From: Roseospira visakhapatnamensis
GTDB lineage: Bacteria; Pseudomonadota; Alphaproteobacteria; Rhodospirillales; Rhodospirillaceae
Length of the DNA: 64,000 nucleotides
Reading direction: 5' to 3'
Assembly: GCF_014197915.1 (NCBI RefSeq)
Contig: NZ_JACIGK010000001.1
Location: 248,001-312,000, forward strand
The notes beneath the pieces are model-generated. The model searched no databases. It had not been told where the DNA came from and saw nothing but the letters and a program-made list of their open reading frames with translations. This document shows positions 1-7,541 of this stretch, piece by piece (within the stretch, counting starts at the first letter, position 1; each line of letters opens with the position of its first letter). The position numbers and the translations under genes were made by a program.

Positions 1-2
1 TG

Positions 3-383
3 CCGAGCCTGTTCAACCCCTATGGCGGGTCACCCCGGGTGCGCCGGTTCCGCCAGGCGTTCACCGACAGGGTTGGCTGTGCCCCCGATGCCTGGGCCGC
101 CCAGGGGTATGATGCCATGGGGCTGCTCGCCCATGCGATGCGTCAGGCGAACGCGACCGTGCCGCTCAGCATTGCAACCGTGCTGCGATACACGTTGGCA
201 TGGCGCGGATTGACCGGCCGCCATTCGTTCGATCGGCGCGGCAGCATCTACACCAAGGACGTCGCGTTCGCGACGCTGGAGAAGGGCGACATCCTGGTCT
301 TCGGTCCGGCGGGGGCGGTCTCGCCGCTGCCCGGGGACCAGGGGGCGCCGGCCGACGCGCCGTGTCCGCGATCATCCGCTTGA
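3..383 (+). CDS. Periplasmic ABC-type substrate-binding protein, C-terminal part
   Basis: The reading frame is open from the left edge of the window to the TGA at 381-383, so the gene starts outside and only about 126 codons are visible. The stretch YDAMGLLAHAMRQAN followed by LTGRHSFDRRGSI resembles the C-terminal lobe of leucine/branched-chain amino-acid-type (Peripla_BP_6) receptors, where a 'YDA' helix and a 'G.tG...fd..G' loop are typical. It would act in the periplasm, or as a receptor-like sensor. The substrate cannot be told. The next gene begins 14 bases after its stop and probably belongs to the same transcript. Confidence 0.55.
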   Translation, partial: PSLFNPYGGSPRVRRFRQAFTDRVGCAPDAWAAQGYDAMGLLAHAMRQANATVPLSIATVLRYTLAWRGLTGRHSFDRRGSIYTKDVAFATLEKGDILVFGPAGAVSPLPGDQGAPADAPCPRSSA

Positions 384-397
384 GGGGAGGCTTCGCC

Positions 398-619
398 GTG
401 CCGCTGCTGTCTACGCCGTTTCTGGTGACGGGCTACGTGGGCTTGTGCGCCATCCTGGGCATCATCGGGCGCCGCCGGAAGATGGGCGGGTGGGGATACT
501 TCTTCGCCTCGCTGGTCCTGACACCGGTGATTGGGGCGTTGCTGGTGGCCGTGTCCGATCCCCGCCGCGACTGGACCCGGGACAAGGTCCGGTCCTGCGA
601 CTGCGGCCGGGACCTCTGA
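398..619 (+). CDS. Small two-helix membrane protein
   Basis: A 73-residue protein read from a GTG at 398. This start is chosen because a strong ribosome site (GAGGGGAGG, 382-390) sits 7 bases upstream; the longer open frame back to position 200 runs antisense-like through the previous gene. Two hydrophobic stretches (about residues 5-22 and 32-51) flank a short basic loop (GRRRKMGG), and the tail is polar with a CDC motif near the end (KVRSCDCGRDL). I do not recognise the family. It sits directly between two periplasmic binding-protein-like genes and may be co-transcribed with them. Confidence 0.5.
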   Translation: MPLLSTPFLVTGYVGLCAILGIIGRRRKMGGWGYFFASLVLTPVIGALLVAVSDPRRDWTRDKVRSCDCGRDL

Positions 620-623
620 TCCG

Positions 624-1961
624 GTGCCCGGACGCGCGTCGCCTCGCCGGGGATGTCGCGCGGCCACCGCGCGGGTCTCGCGCGCGCCGCTGGGGGTGGC
701 GCCGGTCCTGGCGATGGTGCTGGCGGCGGCGGGTTCCGCCCATGCGCAGGCCGGCCGCGACTATGTCAGCGTGATCGGCTCGCGGGCGACCCATCCCTAT
801 GTCTCGCATCTGGTCGAGCACTTCGGCCAGTCCACGCGCTTCAAGTACCCCCGCGTCGAGACGACCGAAACGCGGGCGGTGTTGAAGCTGCTGTGCGGGG
901 GGCTCGGCGCTGGCTTCCCCGATGTGGCGATGGCCACCCGTCCGATCGACGACGCCGAACGCGCGCGCTGCCGGGACAACATGGTCGGCGACGTGCTCTC
1001 GCTGCCGGTGGGGTTCGATACCGTGGTGCTGGCCACGGCGCGCCGGGAGGAGGGGCCGCCCCTGGCGCTGACAGCGCGACACCTGTTCCTGGCGCTGGCG
1101 GCGCGGGTGCCGGATCCCGCGACGGCCGACGAGTCCCGCCCGGCGCTGGTGGCCAACCCGTATCGGCGCTGGTCGGCCATCGATCCGGCGTTGCCGGACC
1201 TGCCGATCCGTGTCGTGCTGCCGCCCGTCGCCACCACGGCGACCGATATCCTGGCCGAGAGTATCCTGGCGCGCGGCTGTCGGGATGTGATGGGGCTCCA
1301 GACGCCGGCGGCGCCCTGCGGCGCCCTGCGCGACGATGCGGCGGTCGAGCGCCTGAGCGCGCCGTCCGAGGATCTGGTGGCGACCCTGAAGGCGCGGGCC
1401 GGCGACGGCGCCATCGCGTTGCTTCGGCCGTCGGATGTCGCGGCGGCGGCGGCGCTGGTGGGGCTTCCGATCGACGGCGTCCCCCCCACCCGCGCGCGCA
1501 TCGCCGACTATCCCGCCGCCCGCCCGCTGTACCTGATCGTCAAACCGGACCACGTCGACCTGATCCCGGGCCTGCGAGCGTTCATCGCCATGGTCATGGA
1601 TCCCGCCCTGTCGGGACCGGCGGGATCGCTGACGCATGTGGGCCTCGTGCCGTTGCCCGAGGAGATCCGCGCCGACCATGCCGCGCGCGCGGGTGCGCTG
1701 ATCGCCGTGCCGGACACCATGGGCGGGCATGCCGGGGATGATGGCGACGGCCTCTCGCCGCACACCCGCCTGCGCACCATCGAGACCGCGTTGTGGCGCG
1801 CCGTGCGCCACAGCGACGATCCCGACACCATCCGCACCTATCTGTCGGTCTTTCCGGACGGGGTGTTCGCGCGCCGCGCCCAACAGCGGATCGCGGTGCT
1901 CACCCGTCGCGGCGCCGATCGGGAGCCGGGGCCGGAGGACGGGCCGGACGCGGCCCGGTGA
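624..1961 (+). CDS. PstS-like periplasmic solute-binding protein
   Basis: About 445 residues. An N-terminal hydrophobic segment ending AAAGSAHAQA looks like a Sec signal peptide. The mature start YVSVIGSRATHPYVSHLVEHF, followed by a 'GFPDVAMATRPI' stretch, matches the PBP-like fold of PstS phosphate receptors, where the first strand reads 'i.gsgt..p......F'. The last 60 residues (ALWRAVRHSDDPDTIRTYLSVFP region) resemble the short repeat 'W..v..s.dp..l..yL..fP.g.fa..A' found in bacterial signalling and periplasmic proteins. The GTG start at 624 is a best guess, since no clear ribosome site is seen; ATG at 714 falls inside the signal peptide. No pst permease genes are adjacent, so the ligand is unknown. 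Confidence 0.6.
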   Translation: MPGRASPRRGCRAATARVSRAPLGVAPVLAMVLAAAGSAHAQAGRDYVSVIGSRATHPYVSHLVEHFGQSTRFKYPRVETTETRAVLKLLCGGLGAGFPDVAMATRPIDDAERARCRDNMVGDVLSLPVGFDTVVLATARREEGPPLALTARHLFLALAARVPDPATADESRPALVANPYRRWSAIDPALPDLPIRVVLPPVATTATDILAESILARGCRDVMGLQTPAAPCGALRDDAAVERLSAPSEDLVATLKARAGDGAIALLRPSDVAAAAALVGLPIDGVPPTRARIADYPAARPLYLIVKPDHVDLIPGLRAFIAMVMDPALSGPAGSLTHVGLVPLPEEIRADHAARAGALIAVPDTMGGHAGDDGDGLSPHTRLRTIETALWRAVRHSDDPDTIRTYLSVFPDGVFARRAQQRIAVLTRRGADREPGPEDGPDAAR

Positions 1962-2196
1962 CGCGGCCTCGCCGGCGGTTCGACGACCGGCCGGAGCCCG
2001 GGACACGGGACAAAAGAGGTTACGTCCCGGGCCGGACCGGACTATGGAGAGACTCGCAACCCTCCTCCATGTGATGCGCGGTGGTTCCCTGGCGCGCGTG
2101 GGTGCGTCCTGGTGCGCGTCGGGGGCACGCGGTGGCGGATGGCCATCGTCTGGCCCGTGGAGGAGACGATCACTCCCAACAGCGGACGACCTGCCC

Positions 2197-2319
2197 ATGG
2201 ATGCGACCCTGACGACGGCAACCTGGTACTGGTTGCTGATTCCCATGCCTCTTGTGGTCCTTCTCTCCCTGCTGTCGTGGCTTGTCCACGTTCTCGGCGC
2301 GCGACGCGGGGAGGGATGA
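2197..2319 (+). CDS. 40-residue single-span membrane peptide upstream of PutP
   Basis: A short frame beginning ATG at 2197 and ending TGA at 2317-2319, only 4 bases before the symporter start. It encodes a short polar head (MDATLTTATW), one strongly hydrophobic helix of about 20 residues (WLLIPMPLVVLLSLL core) and a basic tail (GARRGEG). The size, topology and tight coupling resemble the small accessory subunits encoded next to several sodium:solute symporters. That role is inference from context. No strong ribosome site is visible before the ATG. Confidence 0.5.
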   Translation: MDATLTTATWYWLLIPMPLVVLLSLLSWLVHVLGARRGEG

Positions 2320-2323
2320 GACC

Positions 2324-3784
2324 ATGGTGAACGCGACAACCCTGACCTTTGTTGTTTATCTGATCGGCATGGTGACCATTGGCATCATCGCCTTCCGCCT
2401 GACCGACAGCCTGTCCGACTATATCCTGGGCGGGCGATCGCTCGGTCCGGGCGTCACCGCGTTGTCCGCCGGGGCCTCGGACATGTCCGGGTGGCTGCTG
2501 CTGGGCCTTCCCGGTGCGCTGTTCGCCGCCGGCATGAACCAGATCTGGATCGCCATCGGCCTGTCGGTCGGTGCCTATCTGAACTGGCAGCTGGTGGCGC
2601 CGCGCCTTCGCATCTACACCGAGCAGGCGAGCAACGCCCTGACCCTGCCGGATTTCCTGGAAAACCGCTTCTCGGACGAAACCCGGCTGCTGCGGGTGTT
2701 GTCGGCGGTGGTGATCCTGCTGTTCTTCACCTTCTACACGTCATCCGGTCTGGTCGCCGGCGCCAAGCTGTTCGAGGCGACCTTCGACATGCCCTATGAC
2801 GCGGCCCTGTGGATCGGCGCCGCCGTCATCATTGCCTACACCTTCCTGGGCGGTTTCCTGGCCGTGTCCTGGACCGACTTCGTGCAGGGCACGTTGATGT
2901 TCCTGGCGCTGATCGTCATCCCGTTCGTCACCCTGCAACAGGTCGGCTCCTGGGACGCCGTGACCGCCGCCGTCGCCGAGACGAACCCGGAGTTCCTGGA
3001 TGCCTTCCACGACATGACGGTGCTGGGCATCATTTCGCTGGCCGCCTGGGGCCTCGGCTACTTCGGTCAGCCGCACATCCTGGCCCGCTTCATGGCCATC
3101 CGGCGGGTCTCCGACATTCCCCTGGCGCGCCTGATCGGGATGGGCTGGATGGTGATCGGCCTGTTCGGCGCCATGTTCACGGGCTCCATCGCCATCGCCT
3201 ACTTCGGACCGGACCAACTCGACGACCCCGAAAAGGTCTTCATCGTGCTGAGTCAGGTCCTGTTCCACCCGATGGTGTCGGGAATTCTGCTGGCCGCGAT
3301 CCTGGCCGCCGTCATGTCCACCATCGACAGTCAGCTTCTGGTGTCCTCCTCGGCCATCACCGAGGACTTCTACCGCCAGATCCTGCGCAAGGAGGCCCCG
3401 GAGACGGAACTGGTCTGGGTCGGCCGGATTTCGGTGGTGATCATCGCCCTGATCGCCACCCTGCTGGCCACCGACCGGGACAGTTCGGTGTTGTCCCTGG
3501 TCTCCTATGCCTGGGCCGGGTTCGGCGCCGCCTTCGGGCCGATCGTGCTGCTCAGCCTGATGTGGCGCGGCCTCAGCCGCAACGGCGCCCTGTTCGGGAT
3601 GGTCTCCGGCGCCGTGACGGTGGTGGTCTGGAAGGCGCAGACCGGCGGCCTGTTCGACCTTTATGAAATCCTGCCCGGCTTCATCGTCTGTGGGGGCGTC
3701 GCCATCCTGGTGTCTCTGTTCGGCAAGCCCGCCAGCGAGGAGACCTTGGTGGAGTACGACCGCATCCGGGCGATGTGGCGCTGA
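2324..3784 (+). CDS. putP: Sodium:solute symporter, PutP (proline) type
   Basis: 486 residues, close to the 502 of E. coli PutP. It would be an inner-membrane carrier importing an organic solute, probably proline, with Na+. The ATG at 2324 lies 8 bases after a GGGAGGG ribosome site; the longer frame from 2252 overlaps the upstream peptide. SSF hallmarks are present: DYILGGRSLGPGVTALSAGASDMSGW near the N-terminus (typical of PutP), FLGGFLAVSWTDFVQG, the AWGLGYFGQPHILARFMAIR segment, and AAILAAVMSTIDSQLLVSSS in the helix that lines the sodium site in this family. About twelve or thirteen hydrophobic helices are visible. Proline as the substrate is inferred by family resemblance; no putA is in the window. 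Confidence 0.88.
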   Translation: MVNATTLTFVVYLIGMVTIGIIAFRLTDSLSDYILGGRSLGPGVTALSAGASDMSGWLLLGLPGALFAAGMNQIWIAIGLSVGAYLNWQLVAPRLRIYTEQASNALTLPDFLENRFSDETRLLRVLSAVVILLFFTFYTSSGLVAGAKLFEATFDMPYDAALWIGAAVIIAYTFLGGFLAVSWTDFVQGTLMFLALIVIPFVTLQQVGSWDAVTAAVAETNPEFLDAFHDMTVLGIISLAAWGLGYFGQPHILARFMAIRRVSDIPLARLIGMGWMVIGLFGAMFTGSIAIAYFGPDQLDDPEKVFIVLSQVLFHPMVSGILLAAILAAVMSTIDSQLLVSSSAITEDFYRQILRKEAPETELVWVGRISVVIIALIATLLATDRDSSVLSLVSYAWAGFGAAFGPIVLLSLMWRGLSRNGALFGMVSGAVTVVVWKAQTGGLFDLYEILPGFIVCGGVAILVSLFGKPASEETLVEYDRIRAMWR

Positions 3785-3816
3785 GACCGGTGGTGGACGA
3801 CTGCGACCACTCGACG

Positions 3817-3839
3817 TGGGGCGCCTGAAAGGCGCCCCA
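3817..3839 (+). terminator. Hairpin downstream of putP
   Basis: TGGGGCGCC (3817-3825) pairs perfectly with GGCGCCCCA (3831-3839) around a TGAAA loop. It lies 33 bases after the putP stop, between convergent genes. There is no clear T run, so it is a likely but not certain rho-independent terminator. Confidence 0.5.
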
Positions 3840-3851
3840 TCTCAAGGAAAA

Positions 3852-3876
3852 CCAGGCCCCGCGAAACGGGGCCTGG
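3852..3876 (-). terminator. Hairpin downstream of rne
   Basis: CCAGGCCCCG (3852-3861) pairs perfectly over 10 bp with CGGGGCCTGG (3867-3876). Read on the minus strand it is followed by GGTTTTCC, a short T run, which fits a terminator for rne. With the neighbouring hairpin it forms a two-stem barrier between the convergent genes. Confidence 0.6.
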
Positions 3877-3981
3877 GCGTCACCGGCCCATCCCCTCTCC
3901 CTGCGTTTCCTTGGGGCAGGGAGCGGGGGTGGCCGGGTGGCGGGCCGGTTCGGCCGCTGTCCTGTCCCCCGTCCCGACCGG

Positions 3982-6597
3982 TCAGCGCTGCCACCAGCCC
4001 CGGCGGCCTCCTCCGCTCTGCGCCTCGTCGACGGCATCCGTGTCGGAAGCATCCACTTGGGGGCCGTCCATCTGTGGATTGACCGTTTCGGGTGTCTCCG
4101 CCGGCGAGGCGGCCTCTTCGGCGACCGGCTCCAGGGGCGGCGCGGCCGGGGGCGTTTCGTCCTCGGCGGCGGGCGGTGCCTCGGCCGGGGTCGGATCGGC
4201 GGCCGCGTCCCCATCGGCCCCGGCGTCGTCCCGTTCCTCGGCGGTCACCGTCTCGGGTTCCGTTTCGCGTTGGGGCTGGGGTGCGTCGGGGTCGGCCCAG
4301 TCCGTCTCGACCGCTTCCATCAGGGCGACCGCGCCCTCGTCCTCGCCGTCCCCGTTATCCTGGCTGTCGTCGGTGTCCGCCGCGTCCGTGGCGCCGTTGG
4401 CGTCGTTGGCATCATTGGCGGGGGTGGGGCCGTCCGTCCCGTTCTCACCGCCCGTCTCCTCGCTACCCGTCTCCTCGCTACCCGTCTCCTCGCCGCGCCG
4501 ACCGCGATTGCGGCGTCCGCCTCGGCGCCGGCGGGGGCGGCGCGACCGGCTCTCGCCCTCGCCGTCGGTCTCCGTATCGCCGTCCGTGGTCTCGGCGTCC
4601 TCGCGGTCGGTGTCGGCGGAGTCGTCGTCATTATCCCGGCTGGCGTCGCTCGCGTCCGCGCCGGGGGGCGCGGCGGTATCGTCCCGGGACTCGTCCTCGC
4701 CATCGTCGTCCGGGCGCGTGTTGTCGTTGCTCTCCGCGCGGTCGTCGCTGTCCCGGCGCGGCCGGCGCCGCCGGCGCCGGCGCTTCTTGCCGCTGGCCCG
4801 CGTGGCGTCGTCGTCCTCGCCGTTGGCGCGTTCGGTGCCGCCCCCGGCGTCGCTCCCGGTGTCGCCGTCGTCCTCGGTCTCGTCCTCGTCCTCGGGGTGG
4901 GTGTCCTCGACGGGCGCGGTCTCGCTCGCCGTCGCGGGGCCGTCACCCTCGCCGCGCTGCGCCTGCACCCGGTCCAGGCCGAAGTCGGGAATGATCAGCG
5001 CCTCGTCGCCCTCGATGACGACGCGGAAGTCGTAGCGGGCCTCGATGGCCGCCAGCATGGCTCGCTTGTTGTTGAGGATGTAGAGCGCGACCGGCGTCGG
5101 CACCTTCAGGGTGACCTCGGACGAGCGGCGCCGCACGCCCTCTTCCTCGATCACGCGCAGCATGTGGATGGCCGTGGACTCGATGGAGCGCACCACGCCC
5201 GTGCCGTGGCAATGCCGGCAGGTGTGGAAGGCGGTTTCCATCAGGCTGGGGCGCAGCCGCTGGCGCGACATTTCCATCAGGCCGAAGGCGCTGATGCGGC
5301 CCACCTGGATGCGCGCGCGGTCCTGCTTCAGCGCTTCCTTCAGGCGGCGCTCGACGGCGGCGTTGTTGCGGCCGTCGTCCATGTCAATGAAGTCGATGAC
5401 GATCAGCCCGGCCAGGTCGCGCAGGCGCAACTGCCGGGCGACCTCGTCGGCGGCCTCCAGGTTGGTCTTGAGGGCCGTTTCCTCGATATGCCGCTCCTTG
5501 GTGGCCTTGCCCGAGTTGACGTCGATGGCCACCAGGGCCTCGGTCTGGTTGAACACCAGATAGCCGCCGGAGCGCAGGTTGGCCACCGGGCTGTGCATGG
5601 CGTCAAGCTGGCTTTCCACCTGGAAGCGGTGGAACAGCGGCATGGCGTGGTCGCGGTAGGGCTGCACCTTCCGGGCGTGGGAGGGCGTCAGCATCTTCAT
5701 GAAGTCCTTGGCGCCGCGATAGCCGTCCTCGCCGTCGACGATGATCTCCTCGATGTCGCGGGTGTAGATGTCGCGCATGGCCCGCTTGATGAGGTTGCCT
5801 TCCTCATGAATCAGCGACGGTGCGATGGACTTCAGCGTCGTGTCCTTGATCTGCTCCCACTGGCGCATCAGGAAGTCGAAGTCGCGCTTGATCTCGGCCT
5901 TGCTGCGCTCGGCCCCGGCGGTGCGCAGGATCACCGATCCGCCGGCCGGACCGTGCAGGTCGCCGAGGATGGACTTGAGGCGGCGCCGGTCGGTCTGGCT
6001 GCTGATCTTGCGGGACACGCCGCCGCCCCGCGCCGTGTTGGGCATGAACACGCAGTAGCGGCCGGCCAGCGACAGATAGGTGGTCAGGGCCGCGCCCTTG
6101 TTGCCGCGCTCTTCCTTGACCACCTGCACCAGCACGATCTGGCGGCGCTTGATGACCTCCTGGATCTTGTAGTGGCGCAGGCCGTTCAATGGGATCGAGG
6201 GGGTCGCGGCGGACACCGTCTCCTCGCCGCCCAGAACCTCGACGTCCTCGCCGGCTCCGTTGCCCCCGCCGTCGGCGCTGCGCTCCTCTTCCTCGTCGGC
6301 GGCGCGCTGGCGGGCTTCCTGCTCGGCGAGCAACGCTTGCCGGTCGGCGACGGGAATCTGGTAATAGTCGGGGTGAATTTCGTTGAAGGCCAGGAAGCCG
6401 TGGCGATTACCGCCATATTCAACGAAGGCGGCCTGAAGCGACGGTTCGACGCGGACAATCTTGGCCAGATAAACGTTGCCCTTGATCTGTCTCTTGGTAC
6501 TGGTTTCGACGTCAAATTCTTCCAGACGGTTCCCGTCCAGGACGACCACCCGGGTTTCTTCCGGGTGGCTCGTGTCGATGAGCATGCGCTTGGTCAT
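3982..6597 (-). CDS. rne: Ribonuclease E
   Basis: 871 residues from the ATG at 6597, which has GGAGATC upstream; the open frame continues without a credible start. It is the endoribonuclease of mRNA decay and rRNA/tRNA maturation. An S1 RNA-binding domain (about residues 35-120) carries an acidic, glycine-rich insertion near residues 95-125. The catalytic DNase-I-like domain has VAIDVNSGK (about residue 357) and IVIDFIDMDD (about 400), the two conserved metal-binding aspartates of the family. CRHCHGTG (about 459) is the zinc-link CxxC used for tetramer assembly. From about residue 545 the protein is an acidic scaffold with basic patches ([29 protein letters not shown]), the usual layout for degradosome and RNA binding in alphaproteobacteria. 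A 15-bp tandem repeat lies in the tail. Confidence 0.93.
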   Translation of the reverse strand: MTKRMLIDTSHPEETRVVVLDGNRLEEFDVETSTKRQIKGNVYLAKIVRVEPSLQAAFVEYGGNRHGFLAFNEIHPDYYQIPVADRQALLAEQEARQRAADEEEERSADGGGNGAGEDVEVLGGEETVSAATPSIPLNGLRHYKIQEVIKRRQIVLVQVVKEERGNKGAALTTYLSLAGRYCVFMPNTARGGGVSRKISSQTDRRRLKSILGDLHGPAGGSVILRTAGAERSKAEIKRDFDFLMRQWEQIKDTTLKSIAPSLIHEEGNLIKRAMRDIYTRDIEEIIVDGEDGYRGAKDFMKMLTPSHARKVQPYRDHAMPLFHRFQVESQLDAMHSPVANLRSGGYLVFNQTEALVAIDVNSGKATKERHIEETALKTNLEAADEVARQLRLRDLAGLIVIDFIDMDDGRNNAAVERRLKEALKQDRARIQVGRISAFGLMEMSRQRLRPSLMETAFHTCRHCHGTGVVRSIESTAIHMLRVIEEEGVRRRSSEVTLKVPTPVALYILNNKRAMLAAIEARYDFRVVIEGDEALIIPDFGLDRVQAQRGEGDGPATASETAPVEDTHPEDEDETEDDGDTGSDAGGGTERANGEDDDATRASGKKRRRRRRRPRRDSDDRAESNDNTRPDDDGEDESRDDTAAPPGADASDASRDNDDDSADTDREDAETTDGDTETDGEGESRSRRPRRRRGGRRNRGRRGEETGSEETGSEETGGENGTDGPTPANDANDANGATDAADTDDSQDNGDGEDEGAVALMEAVETDWADPDAPQPQRETEPETVTAEERDDAGADGDAAADPTPAEAPPAAEDETPPAAPPLEPVAEEAASPAETPETVNPQMDGPQVDASDTDAVDEAQSGGGRRGWWQR
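4451..4495 (-). repeat. 15-bp tandem repeat inside the rne tail
   Basis: CCCGTCTCCTCGCTA occurs at 4451-4465 and 4466-4480, with a third, imperfect copy at 4481-4495. On the minus strand it encodes a repeating acidic pentapeptide (ETGSE) in the disordered C-terminal part of RNase E. It keeps the frame and is likely a slippage-prone length polymorphism. Confidence 0.85.
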
Positions 6598-7541
6598 GAA
6601 GGGGTGATCTCCGTGGAGACCTCGGCGGCCGGCCCGCTGTCGCGGGGGCACCGGGGTCATGTCCTGACAAGAGACCAGGGACCGGCGCGGCGGGGATCGT
6701 CCTGGCGGTCGCGGCCGGCGCCCAGGGCGCGCGGCCTCGCCGCCCGGCCCACGCTCCGGGACATCCCGCGGCGCGCCTCGGACCGCCCCGCGAGGGGCGC
6801 CCGGGCGCTGGCCGGATCGGGACGAGATGGACCATGGACATGGGAGCGATCCTCCGGTCCGGGCATCGCCGGCCCGGTCTCGAACACCTGTTGGCAATCG
6901 TATCGATCCCCGACCGAACTCCGGCGATCCTGTGCCTCGTGATCGTCGGTCGGGGTCGTGTGGGTCCTAGCGGTCTGACCACCGGCGCGAACCGGGCGGT
7001 CGGAGGCGGTCCGGGGGCCGTGGACCCTCGCGGCGGACAGGCGGACGTCACGCGCGTGACGCCGGATGCGCCGGGGTCGGTGCCGGACCAGGAAGCCCGG
7101 GCCCTGCGGCCACGTCTTCCCGTGGGTATCGTGCCCTCCTGGCCACGGTCCTCACGCGACGCGCGCGAGGTCGTTGGCGATGTGAGGATGCCTCTCGGCT
7201 GTGGTTCCGGAGTCGACGCCCGCCTCGCGGTACGGGGAGCGCCGGTCCGAACGATTCGGCCGGGATGGTCCGAAAGAAGGAGCGTCCCGACGATGAACCG
7301 CCATCTCCGAGAATAGTGCGCTGTCTGGCGGGGGACAATAGTCCTTGCGCGGTCCTGGGGACGCAATCTCGCCTGGACGGGACTCCGGGCGGGGCGCGAC
7401 GGGGCACCGCAACCGATTCCGCTTATTAGGTGTGTTGGTCTTCTCGTAAAAATATAGGTTCCCCAAAAAACGTGACGGTCTCGGGCGACGGCAAGGGACC
7501 ACGCGGCCGCGCCGCGTCGGAGGCCGGCGCCGGGATCCCGG
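6598..7541 (-). other. Gene-free leader region upstream of rne
   Basis: About 940 bases lie between the ctp stop and the rne start. I find no credible gene on either strand; the open frames here have shadow-like composition. The only notable part is an AT-rich island at about 7420-7475, in otherwise very GC-rich DNA. On the minus strand it carries T runs and a weak promoter-like pair (TTTACG, 16 bases, TAATAA). If transcription of rne starts there, the 5' leader would be about 800 nt. RNase E genes of enterobacteria have long leaders used for autoregulation, so a comparable leader is plausible here. Confidence 0.45.

Noticed and set aside
2020-2048. Possible promoter TTACGT-17-TATGGA upstream of the putP pair
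   Set aside because: The -35 box matches the consensus at only two positions, and the surrounding DNA is GC-rich.
462-2339. 625-residue minus-strand frame
   Set aside because: Runs opposite the PstS-like gene and its neighbours; Arg/His/Gln-rich composition and no domain.
3937-6942. 1001-residue plus-strand frame across rne
   Set aside because: Opposite strand of the clear RNase E gene; Val/Gly/Arg/Ala-rich shadow protein without motifs, a usual effect in GC-rich DNA.
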